Source: DASXUL01 sp036504855
GTDB taxonomy: Bacteria > Armatimonadota > DTGP01 > JAKQQT01
DNA: 64,000 nt
Assembly (NCBI GenBank): GCA_036504855.1
Contig: DASXUL010000193.1
Location: forward strand, 17,076-81,075
Direction of reading: 5' to 3'
The translations under genes and the position numbers were made by a program. Positions 42,283 through 51,153 of the stretch are shown in pieces. The first letter of the stretch is position 1. Each line of letters starts with the position of its first letter. The notes below the pieces were generated by a model. That model made no database searches. It had not been told where the DNA came from and saw only the letters and a list, made by a program, of their open reading frames with translations.

Positions 42283-45039
42283 TCAGTCTAGCACGGCCTC
42301 CTGGATCGCCGCGGCGATGCCCTCCGGCGCATCCCGGAAGTCATAGACGACTCGCTTCAGGCCCTGCATTCCCATCCAGATGCCGGTCTCCTCCGCCAGG
42401 CGCAATCCCCTGTCCTTGGTCCGGTATCTGCCGAGCTTCGCTAACTGCCCGATCAGCGCGGCGGACGGAACGTGGATGAGGGCGGCGGATCTCGAGCCGA
42501 AGGACATGGGGTCGGTAGCGAACGCGGCATCCGCGCGCGGAGGCCAGTTTGGCGTCGCGAACTGCAGCCCCCCCGCGCAGACAGTTATCATCGTGGTCCA
42601 ACGTGGCTGCCTAGCGCGCAGCCCTTCCAGAAGCGCGTTCAGGAGAGTTGCGTGGGGGTCTTCCGGCGGCTGGCCGAGGCGGTATCTTGTTACGCCGTTC
42701 GGCGTCAGACTGACCTCGCCGCCCACGCTCACGCTCCACGTGCCAGCAGGACTGTACAGGGCGGCGGCGTCGAGCGGCGGCCCAATGCCGCTGGGGACGA
42801 AAACGTCCGCGATGTCGTATCCCTCATCCGCCACGTGCTGCGCCCGCGCGGCGAGGCAGTAACCTAGAGAAACGTCTGGGCCGATTCCCCCCACCGCTCC
42901 GGTTTCCTCGCCCCACGCGTCGAGCAGTACTCCGTCGGGGGCCGGCTGGCGGGCGAGGCCGTCCAGAAGCGCGGTGAGCTTACCCTTCGCCTCCGGGCCG
43001 GGCCACACGAGGTTGCCGCGCATTTCGGGCGGCTTGATGCTGCTGTCCCACCCCGGAAGCGCCCGCGCCTCCATGAAATCGCGCCCCAGGATATCGCGGT
43101 CGATCAGGTCCGGCCGGTCATCCATCCAGTGAGGCTCCTTCGTTACGGGTTGCCAGACCAGCGCGTTCACGGTTGCCGCCACGGAAAGGCCCGCCGCGCG
43201 CGCGGCCTTCACGGCCGCCGCCCACCCGTTGGCCCCTTTCAGCGCCGGGTGCAGCGGGAAGGCGCCCGTGGGGAACGTGGCATAGCCGTCGATTAGCGCT
43301 GGATAGTACAGCGTCTTGAAGCCCTTGGCGCGCATCGCTTTCAGCACGGGCGCCAACGCGTCGGGGGGGAGCGGCGGAACGGCCACGCCGCGATCGTCCG
43401 CCTTCACGAGCGGCGTGGGGGGAATGACCGGAATGGGCGCCCCCGGCGCGGGCTTCGGGAACGCCCGAGGCGCGGTCTGCCGGCGTTCGGGCCGCTTGGC
43501 CTTGAGCGTGTAGACGGTGTCGTCGATGAGCGCCCACCCGGCGCCAGGCAGTTCGATGGAGACCTCCACACCCGCCGTGCCGCAGAGGAACGCGCTGGCC
43601 ACATCCGATGCTCCGGGCCCGCTCTCCTCGGGATACCCCCTCTCCGCTCGGAAGGCGGCGTTCTGGCGACGGCGCTCTTCAAGGCCGGCCAGCATCGCGC
43701 GCGCCTTCTCCTGCTGCCCCGCCGTCATCTCGCTGTAGGGCAACCTCGTCGGCATTAGGAAATCATAACTTTCCCCCCAGCCGATGGGCGGCGGCGTGGT
43801 CAGAAGGGTTTTCCGCTGGGCATCCGTCCACGCGAACGGATCATCGGCGGCGAACGGCAGGCTGGCCGCCAGCGCCCTCCAGGGTTCGCCATTCAGAGCG
43901 CGATTGATATCGGACTGCGCCTGTTCGGTTACTGGCTTCGAGGCGGCCTGCATCCGGGCCATCACGACGGCGAGGCCCTCGCGGTCCCACGCCAGGATGT
44001 AGGTCTTCCCCAGCTTGCGCCAGGCCGCCGTGAGGCCGAGGCGCAACCCATCCAGCGCTTCGCCGCAGGTCACCGATGGGCTTCCCACGTACGCGCGCAG
44101 ACTCTTGTACTGAGGGCTGACCGCCAACGGCAAATGGGTGACCTTCGCGATCTGCGCGACGACCGCCTCCACCGTGGTCACCCCGCTCATTGCCAGCGGC
44201 TGTATGTATGCCTTTCCGTCTAGGTCGGAGGGCTTGAACGTGTTGGGAACGGTCAGAAACCCCGGCGATACGACGGCCTGGCCCCACTCCCGTTCGCTTC
44301 CGTGCTCGGCGAAGACAAGGCGTCTCTTGCTGGGAGCCCTGGAGCCGGATTGCCATTCGGCCCGCCCTTGCCGCCCCGGCTCCACGGGCGGCTTACAGAG
44401 GATTCCGCCCGAATTCAGCTGCGCCCGCAGGCGAACGGCGCTCAGGTCGTACTGATCCGTGATGGTCGGCTGAGGATCTTCCATCATGCTATTGCCTTGG
44501 CAATACAGGATCGTCAGGTACAGCGGCGGCCGGATGGCCCGCGCGAGCCACGCCTTTGCCTCCGGCGGGAAGGCGGACGCGGGCACGCCCTTCTCCGAGC
44601 CCAGAGCCGCCCAGCGCTCGGGCGGCAATTGGGCGAGGGCCTTCTGAATGAGGGCGATGCGCCCCTGGTAATCGATCTCGTTCCCGCGCCCCAGGGCCTT
44701 CGGTTCCGCGTTACGGCTCTGCGGGGCCAGCACCCAGGTTCCCCGCACGGAGAAGGGGATGAGCGTCATATCAGGCCGGCTGAACGCCTCACACACGGCC
44801 TGGAGCCGCGCCAACGTGTTCAGCCCATCAAGCTGGAGTGGGTCGCCGTAAGGCCCGGTCAGGGCGCCGTTGTTGACCACGAACACGCGCTGCCCCGAAA
44901 CGGCCTTGTTTACGGCGGCGAGGAAGACCGACGGCGGAGGGGCGCCGGGCGGGGTCTGGGGGTGGGCGGCCGGCGCGGCGAGCGTCAGCGCCGCGGCGAG
45001 GCCGAACAAGCGAGCGAAGACATCGGCAGCTTGCATCAT
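42283..45039 (-). CDS. Large secreted protein of unknown function
   Basis: 918 residues. A signal peptide (LFGLAAALTLAAPAA) is followed by two halves. The N-terminal half (about 30-530) has no family that I recognise; it contains repeated beta/alpha stretches and may hold a secretin-like or STN-type subdomain (VEAVVAQIAKVTHLPLAVSP..LRAYVGSPSVTCGEALDGL, about 290-345). The C-terminal half (from about 560: VLKAMRAKGFKTLYYPAL, GLSVAATVNALVWQP, DGVLLDAWGEETG) resembles the (beta/alpha)8 barrel of GH10-like hydrolases. First gene of the operon with the Gate and GH99-like genes. Confidence 0.6.
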   Translation of the reverse strand: MMQAADVFARLFGLAAALTLAAPAAHPQTPPGAPPPSVFLAAVNKAVSGQRVFVVNNGALTGPYGDPLQLDGLNTLARLQAVCEAFSRPDMTLIPFSVRGTWVLAPQSRNAEPKALGRGNEIDYQGRIALIQKALAQLPPERWAALGSEKGVPASAFPPEAKAWLARAIRPPLYLTILYCQGNSMMEDPQPTITDQYDLSAVRLRAQLNSGGILCKPPVEPGRQGRAEWQSGSRAPSKRRLVFAEHGSEREWGQAVVSPGFLTVPNTFKPSDLDGKAYIQPLAMSGVTTVEAVVAQIAKVTHLPLAVSPQYKSLRAYVGSPSVTCGEALDGLRLGLTAAWRKLGKTYILAWDREGLAVVMARMQAASKPVTEQAQSDINRALNGEPWRALAASLPFAADDPFAWTDAQRKTLLTTPPPIGWGESYDFLMPTRLPYSEMTAGQQEKARAMLAGLEERRRQNAAFRAERGYPEESGPGASDVASAFLCGTAGVEVSIELPGAGWALIDDTVYTLKAKRPERRQTAPRAFPKPAPGAPIPVIPPTPLVKADDRGVAVPPLPPDALAPVLKAMRAKGFKTLYYPALIDGYATFPTGAFPLHPALKGANGWAAAVKAARAAGLSVAATVNALVWQPVTKEPHWMDDRPDLIDRDILGRDFMEARALPGWDSSIKPPEMRGNLVWPGPEAKGKLTALLDGLARQPAPDGVLLDAWGEETGAVGGIGPDVSLGYCLAARAQHVADEGYDIADVFVPSGIGPPLDAAALYSPAGTWSVSVGGEVSLTPNGVTRYRLGQPPEDPHATLLNALLEGLRARQPRWTTMITVCAGGLQFATPNWPPRADAAFATDPMSFGSRSAALIHVPSAALIGQLAKLGRYRTKDRGLRLAEETGIWMGMQGLKRVVYDFRDAPEGIAAAIQEAVLD

Positions 45040-45128
45040 CGTCCCCTCGAAGTCGGAAGGCCTCGCCGTGGGCGGGCGTCCGGCTGGCTAGTGGCGACCA
45101 ACGACTCAGTTGACGGACGGCGGACGGC

Positions 45129-45806
45129 TCAGGCTCCCAGCCATGCTTTCATGCCGTTGCTGAGGGTGACCGCGCGGATGCCGGGCTGGCGGCGCACGAT
45201 GCCCTGCTCGAGAAGGGCGCGCAGGATGGCCGCGCCCAGGGCGCCTCCGAGGTGGGGGCGGCGTTCCGTCCAGTCCATGCAGCCGAACGCGAAAGACCGC
45301 CGTCCGGCCTCGGGCAGATCGACGCCGCGCTCCGCGAGCGCGCGGCCGCCCTCCAGCGTCAACAGGTAGATCGGCCGGGGCCCGTCCGGCGTCAGCCAGC
45401 CGCGTTCCACCATGGCATCCAGGATCTCCACTCCGGCCAGGCCGCCGAGGTGGTCGTAGCAGGTGCGGGCCTGCCGTATGGGGGAGTTGCGCCGGATTTC
45501 CCGCGCGGCGCCGGCGCTGGGGGCGTGGGGATCGTGCGGGACCACGGCGGCGGCCTCCATGGCGGCCAGCAGCGCCCCAACGGCGTCGGCATCCACGGAG
45601 TAGGCGCGTCGCCGCTCCTCGCTCACGGTTTCGGAGGCCAGCCCGACGTCGCGCAGCGCGGCCAGATGGTTCGCCGCGCGGGGATGGGTAAGCCCCAACC
45701 GCTGCGCCAGCTCGTTCGGCGTCGCCTCGCCTTCCATCAGAGCCCGCAGAAGCCGCAACCGCGTATCATCCGAAAGCGCCCGCGCCAGTCTCGCGATGGA
45801 TTCCAT
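45129..45806 (-). CDS. ArsR-type winged-helix transcriptional regulator with C-terminal extension
   Basis: 225 residues. The N-terminal wHTH (about 1-75) contains RALSDDTRLRLLRALMEGEA, NELAQRLGLTHPRAANHLAA and the wing ERRRAYSVDAD. No metal-binding Cys pair stands at the helix typical of ArsR/SmtB. The C-terminal 130 residues are helical, with a single CYDHLGG block and later GCMDWTERRPHLGGALGAAI, a pattern found in ArsR-like regulators with an extra domain. Start at 45806 with GGAGGAA upstream. Its target is unknown; the operon next to it on the same strand is a candidate. Confidence 0.85.
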   Translation of the reverse strand: MESIARLARALSDDTRLRLLRALMEGEATPNELAQRLGLTHPRAANHLAALRDVGLASETVSEERRRAYSVDADAVGALLAAMEAAAVVPHDPHAPSAGAAREIRRNSPIRQARTCYDHLGGLAGVEILDAMVERGWLTPDGPRPIYLLTLEGGRALAERGVDLPEAGRRSFAFGCMDWTERRPHLGGALGAAILRALLEQGIVRRQPGIRAVTLSNGMKAWLGA

Positions 45807-45869
45807 GGGATTCCTCCATTGTACGGATAGCATGGTTTGGGGCCGGAAGAGAACTCGGGAGGCGCCTGC

Positions 45870-45975
45870 GCCTGGCCGTGAACGGCCGGCTCAGGGGACC
45901 AACGGCGCCTTCGCGCCGTCACGTCAGGGCGCGAAGGCGCCCTTAGCCCGTTGAGCCGGCCCCTCGGGGCCAGGC
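45870..45975. repeat. Second palindrome family, copy B
   Basis: 106 bp, about 90% identical to copy A (35504-35609), same orientation. It lies between the ArsR start and a half element of the heptad family (E9). Confidence 0.85.
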
Positions 45976-45976
45976 T

Positions 45977-46018
45977 CATTCCGCATTCCGTATTCTGTTT
46001 GCTGTATTCCGAGTTCTA
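45977..46018. repeat. Heptad array E9 (half element)
   Basis: Six consecutive 7-mers of the ATTCCGC/ATTCCGT/ATTCTGT type, ending on the TAG stop of the adenosine deaminase gene. No matching left arm exists; its place is taken by palindrome copy B. Confidence 0.7.
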
Positions 46019-46990
46019 GCCGAACGCTGCCCCCAGGGCATTGTCGCGCAGGCGCGCCATCTCCGCTTCGGTGAGGGAGAAGGTCCGCTGAACGGCGGAG
46101 AGCTCGCCGGCGAGGTTCGTCCCGAAGAGGGCCGGGTCATCGGTGTTCACGGAAACGTTCAGGCCGCGCCGCAGGAAATCCGCCACCGGGTGCTCCGCCA
46201 GCGACGCCACGGCGCCCGTTCGCACGTTGCTGGTGGGGCACATTTCGAGGTGAACCTGATGGCGCAGGAGGTGCTCCATGAGGACCGGGTCCTCCGATGC
46301 GCGCACGGCGTGGCCGAGGCGCTCAGCGCCGAGCTCCAGGGCCTTCCAGATGCTCTCGGGTCCGGCGCCCTCGCCGGCGTGGGCGGTGACGTGCAGGCCG
46401 CCCGCCTTCGCCGCGGCGAACAGATCTCGGGCCAGTTCCGTCGAGTGTCGCGCCTCCTCGCCGCCGAGGCCGACGGCGACCACGCCGTGCGCGCGGTTGT
46501 TCAGCGCCAGCTCAAGGCCGATGTGCCCGGCGTCCACCGCGCAGAGCTCGCGGATGACGTCCACGATGAGCCTCCACCGCGGGCCGCCCTCGGCTTGCGC
46601 CGCGTTCAGCCCTTCGGCGATGGCCGGGATTGCTTCGTTGCCGTTGAGCCGTCCCGCCCAGTGCGCTCCGGCGATGGATGTGTGCAGCTCCGCGTAGACC
46701 GCGTTGCTCTCGGCCAGCCAGATGCCGCATTCATAGGCGGCCTGGCGGTAATCTTCCGGGTCGCGCAGCGTGTACAGGACCTGCATCCACGTTTCGAAGA
46801 AGCCGGCCATGTCGGTGAAGCGCAGCCGCTTGCGCAGATCATCCAGCGTCAAGGAGGTTCCCGGCTCGTGCCGCCGGATCAGGCGCAGCCACGCCTCGGG
46901 GCGGATCGCCCCTTCCAGGTGGAGGTGCAGTTCCGCCGCGCCTTGCAGCGTGGAAGGAACGCCTGCTAGCATTGTACCCGTGTCATCCAT
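46016..46990 (-). CDS. Adenosine deaminase family protein
   Basis: 324 residues, a normal length. Hydrolytic deamination of adenosine (or a related purine) is expected. Motifs: the metal pair in AELHLHLEGA, the substrate Glu/His region HVTAHAGEG, RLGHAVRAS, and the SVNTDDPALFGT ligand Asp. Start choice is open: ATG 46990 lies 11 nt behind a TATACT (47006-47001), while ATG 46972 would leave a leader. The 19-bp gap to the possible rhomboid start makes a shared divergent promoter likely. The stop codon lies in heptad array E9. Confidence 0.88.
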   Translation of the reverse strand: MDDTGTMLAGVPSTLQGAAELHLHLEGAIRPEAWLRLIRRHEPGTSLTLDDLRKRLRFTDMAGFFETWMQVLYTLRDPEDYRQAAYECGIWLAESNAVYAELHTSIAGAHWAGRLNGNEAIPAIAEGLNAAQAEGGPRWRLIVDVIRELCAVDAGHIGLELALNNRAHGVVAVGLGGEEARHSTELARDLFAAAKAGGLHVTAHAGEGAGPESIWKALELGAERLGHAVRASEDPVLMEHLLRHQVHLEMCPTSNVRTGAVASLAEHPVADFLRRGLNVSVNTDDPALFGTNLAGELSAVQRTFSLTEAEMARLRDNALGAAFG

Positions 46991-47009
46991 GTCGTATCGC
47001 AGTATAGCC

Positions 47010-48184
47010 GTGACGCCGGGGGGGCGAGCATAAGCGCGCCCAGGCGCGGGTGGGCCACGTGGCCGTGGGGTACGCTGGCCCTCTTCGTCGCCTCGGGACT
47101 TGTCCTTGTCCTGCAGGCGTGGCTCGACCGCGGCTGGGACTCCTCCTGGCTGCTCTCCCCCAACCACGTCAGCGCCGTGGCTGCCGTTACATATGCTTTT
47201 TTCCACGCGGACGTGCTGCACTGGGCCGTGAACATGGTCTTCCTGGTCGCCATTGGCCCGCCGCTGGAGCGCGCCGTGGGAACGCTGGGGATGCTGGCCT
47301 TCTTCTTCCTCGGCGCCGCCGTTGCGGGGCTGTTGCACCTGTCCATGGTTTACCTCTTCGTCAAGGGGCAGGCGGACCAGCCGCTTCTCGGCGCCAGCGG
47401 CGGCATCATGGCGCTGCTGGGCGCCTACAGCGTTCGGTACTACGGCCGACGCCTCGCCCCTGTAGCGCTTCCCATCCGCATTGGTCAGCCCCGCCACGCG
47501 ATCAGCGTCTCGGCGCCGGTCGGCTGGCTGCTCTCCGCGTGGTTGGTGAGCGAGGTGGTGTTGGGCGGCGTGGAGATCGCCCAGGGGCGGGGCAGCGTGG
47601 CGCACTGGGCCCACGTGGGCGGCTTCCTGGCGGGCATGACCCTCGCCGTGATCACCGGCCTTCAGAAGACCGGGCGCCGCGAAGAGGCCATCGCCCAAAA
47701 GACCCTCGACCAGCAGGCGCGTCGCCTCGCCGAATACCTCCGCGAACAGCCGGAAGACGCCGCCTCGCGTCTCACCTTCGCCGGCATCCTCGTGCAACTG
47801 GGCGATCGGGACCGCGCCGCCCGCGCGTTCGTGAAGGCCATGGACATCTTCCTGCACCGCGGCCTCCTGCGCGAGGCCGCCGAGGCGTATATGGCCATGC
47901 GCGCCGCGGGCCTGCCGGCCCCGGACGTGCGCGTGGAGGTGAAGGCCGCCCGCGCCATGGAGGAAACGGCCTACCCCCTGGAGGCGCTGGCCATCTACGA
48001 CCGGCTCTCCGCGCTGGAGGGCGAGGAGGCCGAAACCGCGTCATTGCGGGCCGCGCACCTCGCGGAGCGCATCGCCGGCGCCGACGCCGCCCGCCGCCGC
48101 TACCAGGCTTTTCTGCTGATGTTCCCCCACAGCCAGTTCGTCGCCGACGCCCGCCGCAGCCTGGAGCGTTTGGGGAAAGGATGA
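47010..48184 (+). CDS. Rhomboid-family intramembrane protease with TPR-like tail; 5' end uncertain
   Basis: The body is certain: FFHADVLHWAVNMVFL, the catalytic serine in LLGASGGIMALLGA, and the histidine in AHWAHVGGFLAG, followed by a soluble TPR-like tail of about 150 residues (LAEYLREQPEDAASRLTFAG..., YQAFLLMFPHSQ). The first membrane helix (TLALFVASGLVLVLQAW, 47072-47122) is in frame, but no ATG, GTG or TTG precedes it in that frame. GTG at 47010 would supply a start if the seven-G tract at 47018-47024 had one more base. The next start, GTG 47177, would lose the first helix; CTG 47075 is also possible. Cleaves transmembrane substrates. Confidence 0.75.
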
Positions 48185-48239
48185 GCGACGGCGAGACGCG
48201 AGAGCCTGGCCATTCCTTGGACTGACGGCTACCCATACG

Positions 48240-48545
48240 CTATGCTCGTCTGCGCCATCTCAAACCAAGAATGCCCAGTGATAGCCCGAGGAGCAGGTTG
48301 AAAGCCCAGTCCCAGCCCACAGCGCGCACGGCGGCGGCCAAAACGGCGCCGTGGGAGAGAATCTCGAACGCGACATCTTTCGCGCTGAAGGCCACGAATA
48401 TGAAGAGGGCCGTCACGGCGAATTCGCCAGCGCGAGCTTCCATCCGGAAGCGAGCTTTCGTCAGAACGCAGAAGATGCCCCAAATGGAGCCCCCCGCCGC
48501 TAAGCCGATTGCGGCCGATAGAAGAACAGCGGCAAACCTATGCAT
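48240..48545 (-). CDS. Small membrane protein B of the CPBP neighbourhood
   Basis: 101 residues, about three membrane helices (FAAVLLSAAIGLAAGGSIWG, FAVTALFIFVAFSAKDVAF, the last before a RWRRRA tail). GGGAG lies 5 nt before the ATG. Its middle helix with AKDVAFEILSHG resembles AKEALAHGLHW in the gene just upstream, so the two may be paralogues. Unknown function. Confidence 0.65.
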   Translation of the reverse strand: MHRFAAVLLSAAIGLAAGGSIWGIFCVLTKARFRMEARAGEFAVTALFIFVAFSAKDVAFEILSHGAVLAAAVRAVGWDWAFNLLLGLSLGILGLRWRRRA

Positions 48546-48569
48546 AGATACTCCCAACGTACTGACCGG

Positions 48570-48905
48570 CTAGGCGCGACTTCCGTCGGAAGCCTTCCGT
48601 CGGAAGATCATCCAGTCCGCGATGCCAGCGAGGACTGAGATCGCGAATGCTCCGACGACATGAGCGCGAAGCGTGTCCACGATCATCTCCCAATGAAGGC
48701 CATGCGCCAACGCCTCCTTCGCGGCGAACCCAGCAGTAAGCCCAAGGTATAGCGCGACAGCCCGGGCGACGCTGGACATCGGCGTTCCCCGGTCGAGCGC
48801 CTCGCGCGAGTGGGCGCCGATCCGCACCGCGTAACCGATGACCCGCCAGACGAGAACCGCGAAGGCTCCGGCGACGACATACGAGATCAGGTTTGCCATT
48901 GCCAT
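48570..48905 (-). CDS. Small membrane protein A of the CPBP neighbourhood
   Basis: 111 residues with three or four membrane helices (LISYVVAGAFAVLVWRVIGY, AVALYLGLTAGFAAKEAL, AFAISVLAGIADWMIF). AAAGGA precedes the ATG at 48905. It is followed 24 nt later by protein B, and a stem-loop (48920-48963) lies upstream. Unknown function. Confidence 0.65.
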   Translation of the reverse strand: MAMANLISYVVAGAFAVLVWRVIGYAVRIGAHSREALDRGTPMSSVARAVALYLGLTAGFAAKEALAHGLHWEMIVDTLRAHVVGAFAISVLAGIADWMIFRRKASDGSRA

Positions 48906-48919
48906 GGTCCTTTCTGTTC

Positions 48920-48963
48920 CTCGGCGCCGCCAAGCAGGTTCACTCGCTGCTAGCGGCGCCGAG
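48920..48963. terminator. 11-bp stem-loop with REP-like core
   Basis: CTCGGCGCCGC pairs perfectly with GCGGCGCCGAG across a 22-nt loop containing GTTCACTCGCTG, the core of the REP arms at 5.2 kb. It is upstream of small protein A and about 115 nt beyond the CPBP stop. It may be a terminator or a stray REP. Confidence 0.5.
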
Positions 48964-49079
48964 GGTCGTGTTGTTTGTTGAAGAGCGTGCGCTAGAGGAA
49001 ACCCGCCGGTTAGGGCCATGTCTCTCAAGCCGATACTGAGGCTCAGTGGATCGAATCGAACCGCCGCCCGCCTGCCGCC

Positions 49080-50021
49080 CTACTTGGCGCCGGCCAAGAT
49101 GGTTCCGGCGCACATGAAGGTGAAGATCATCACGTCCTGCAGGAAGTGGATCAGCCAGGGCCAGAAGAACCCCCTCGTCTCCACCATGCACTTGCCCAGG
49201 TACCAGCCGAGGAGGCCGGCCATCGCCACGCCGATGATGCCGTTCGGCATGCCGTAGTAGTGGCCGATGCCGAAGAAGACGCCGGTCAGCAACACGGCCT
49301 GTCCGGGCTCAAGCGCGGCGGCGGTCGGAGCCAGCAAGGCCGCGCGATACGATAGCTCCTCGCCAAATGCGTTCATCGCGGCCAGCGCCAGTATCCACGG
49401 AAGGAACGGCAGCGCGCGCGGCATTGCCGCCAACAGCGGCCTCCCCGAGATCACCAGAAAGGCCAGCGTGCCAAGGCTGATGCATGCCGCGCTGATCGTC
49501 CCAAGGCGGGCCCAGCCGATGCCTTTGTCGATGCCGAGCCATCGAACGGGCGCGGCCGGGGCGTTCAGGTCGCCTCTTGTCAGGAAGAACTCGCGCCGGG
49601 TGAAGCGCAGCAACAACAGCGCCGCCATCATCACGCCCGCTCCGGTCACTCGGAGGATCTGGATGCGAAGCATCTGACCGGCGAATCCGGGCGCCGCGCC
49701 GCCGATGATGCGCTGCCACCACGCCGCGCCGTTCACCCATCCGCCGGCGCTCTCGGTCAGCAGCAGCGCCGCCAGCAGAACGAAGTATTTGCGAAGCGGA
49801 CGGGCGGTCTCCCAGGCGAAGCCCGCCATCACCGCCCCGCCCAGGAGGGCCAGCTTCGCCGGAAGCATCCAGCCCGGCCTCGTCCCCGCGGCGCTCTGCC
49901 AGACGATATCGGGCAAAAGCGATACAGACAGCGTTACCGCCCACGCAAGCGTCAACAACGAACGGCGAGAGGGCAAAGGGCGCGGCCGATCCGCCTTCGT
50001 ACCCGTGGTGTTTTCCGCCAT
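49080..50021 (-). CDS. CPBP family intramembrane metalloprotease
   Basis: 313 residues, eight or more membrane helices. The three CPBP (Abi) motifs are present: GEELSYRAALL (EExxxR), FFGIGHYYGMPNG, and HFLQD. Relatives process prenylated proteins (Rce1) or confer self-protection against bacteriocins. Flanked on the same strand by small three- to four-helix membrane proteins. The N-terminus starts at ATG 50021; the ribosome-binding site is weak. Confidence 0.85.
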   Translation of the reverse strand: MAENTTGTKADRPRPLPSRRSLLTLAWAVTLSVSLLPDIVWQSAAGTRPGWMLPAKLALLGGAVMAGFAWETARPLRKYFVLLAALLLTESAGGWVNGAAWWQRIIGGAAPGFAGQMLRIQILRVTGAGVMMAALLLLRFTRREFFLTRGDLNAPAAPVRWLGIDKGIGWARLGTISAACISLGTLAFLVISGRPLLAAMPRALPFLPWILALAAMNAFGEELSYRAALLAPTAAALEPGQAVLLTGVFFGIGHYYGMPNGIIGVAMAGLLGWYLGKCMVETRGFFWPWLIHFLQDVMIFTFMCAGTILAGAK

Positions 50022-50169
50022 GGCCTGTTATCCCTTTTCGAATCGAGGGTCCTGCCGTAATCCGGCATCGTCGGCGCCGCGGCCAGGGGCTGAAGCGATT
50101 CCATGGCTTTGCCCTGTCGCCCCGGCAATCCTCTCGGCGGTTGGCCGCAACTCGGCGGGCGCGGCTGCG

Positions 50170-50535
50170 TTACGGGACCTTGTCGCCAGCTTCCGAGGAT
50201 GAGGTCTTGCGCAAGGTCTTCTCGGGGTCGTTGAACAGGATCGCCATGAGTATGGCGAGATACGCCGGCGCGGCCCTCCGCGCGTCCGCCGCGAACAGAT
50301 GGAAGGCGACGCCAGACAGGCCGCCGGCCATCGCCACGGCGTGTACCGCTTCGAAGGTCGTCAAGACCAGAGCGGCGCTCAGGCACTCGTACCCGAAATA
50401 CCCCCAGCCTCCGGGCGAGAGGCGCTGCCACTCGGCGTACCCGCCGACAGCGCGCCTCCCCACAACGCGAATGCAGTACGCCACGATTAGCGCGCCGGAA
50501 AGGCCGGCCAGATCTCCGACGATGGTCTGCGTCAT
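50170..50535 (-). CDS. Small membrane protein C of the CPBP neighbourhood
   Basis: 121 residues. Helices LSGALIVAYCIRVVG, CLSAALVLTTFEAVHAVAMA and APAYLAILMAILF, ending in a polar tail (KTSSSEAGDKVP). GGAGGA lies about 9 nt before the ATG at 50535. It precedes the CPBP gene by about 150 nt. Size and helix layout resemble small proteins A and B. Unknown function. Confidence 0.6.
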   Translation of the reverse strand: MTQTIVGDLAGLSGALIVAYCIRVVGRRAVGGYAEWQRLSPGGWGYFGYECLSAALVLTTFEAVHAVAMAGGLSGVAFHLFAADARRAAPAYLAILMAILFNDPEKTLRKTSSSEAGDKVP

Positions 50536-50865
50536 GGTCTCGTTTCCTCCGGCGCGGCGATGCCGTATCGGATGCTCGCGCGCGGCGTCCTCCCGCGCAG
50601 GCTTTCTCAACAGATAGGACGCCTGCATCCCGATTTCAAAACGGCGGCCCGGCGTTCATTCCGGCGCCGGAGGTCTCGGCCCAACGCCACTAAGGCCGCT
50701 CGCCGGCGGGTTTCGGGCCGAAATGTCGGTTCCGGGTGCGTTGCACGCCCGCTTCGGCCCCGGCGCGCCGCTCCGGACGCGCTAGTATGAACGCGTGCGC
50801 ACCGCGCCAGGAGATGGATACGACGCGTGCCCAGGAACGGCAACGATGACGCCACGGGAGCAGAG
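50536..50865. other. Intergenic region between small membrane protein C and a small plus-strand gene
   Basis: About 330 bp, strongly GC-rich. An 11-codon ORF from 50814 has its GGAG touching the ATG and is not credible. TAGTAT at 50783-50788 might be a weak -10 for the small gene. Otherwise nothing recognised. Confidence 0.3.
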
Positions 50866-51105
50866 ATGAGCGGCAGAACCAGATCGGCGATACGAACGCA
50901 ACCTAAGGGGCCGTGGCGCTTGGCAGGGCCCGTGGTGACCACCGAGAACGGCTTCGCCATCTTCAAGGGGACCAAACCGGGGTTGCTGGGCGTGCCGGTG
51001 CCGGCCTATCGCCTGATGCGCATCGCCGGCTGCGAGCGCATGCCGGGCGAGTACGATTCCCTCACCGTCGCCAAAGAGGCGGCGCGACGGGACGGGCTGC
51101 TGTAG
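50866..51105 (+). CDS. Small hypothetical protein
   Basis: 79 residues, no recognised domain. GGGAG stands 5 nt before the ATG. The sequence has a basic start (SGRTRSAIRTQ) and then a compact beta-like stretch (GPWRLAGPVVTTENGFAIFK) with LPVPAYRLMR-like hydrophobic residues; it ends KEAARRDGLL. A strong hairpin follows its stop, which supports it as a real transcription unit. Confidence 0.5.
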   Translation: MSGRTRSAIRTQPKGPWRLAGPVVTTENGFAIFKGTKPGLLGVPVPAYRLMRIAGCERMPGEYDSLTVAKEAARRDGLL

Positions 51106-51111
51106 CGGTCT

Positions 51112-51141
51112 GGCGGGGCCGGCCGGGAGGCCGGCCCCGCC
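51112..51141. terminator. Bidirectional terminator hairpin
   Basis: A perfect 13-bp GC stem (51112-51124 with 51129-51141, loop GGGA) between the convergent small gene and the 1522-residue protein gene, followed by TGTTCT on the plus strand. Confidence 0.75.
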
Positions 51142-51153
51142 TGTTCTAGCCTC

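Noticed and set aside
46016..47857. Adenosine deaminase frame open for about 290 codons further upstream
   Set aside because: The extension is antisense to the rhomboid gene, lacks domain character, and the deaminase has normal starts near 46990.
50814..50849. An 11-codon ORF with GGAG before it
   Set aside because: The GGAG touches the ATG, leaving no room for ribosome binding; no conservation can be argued.
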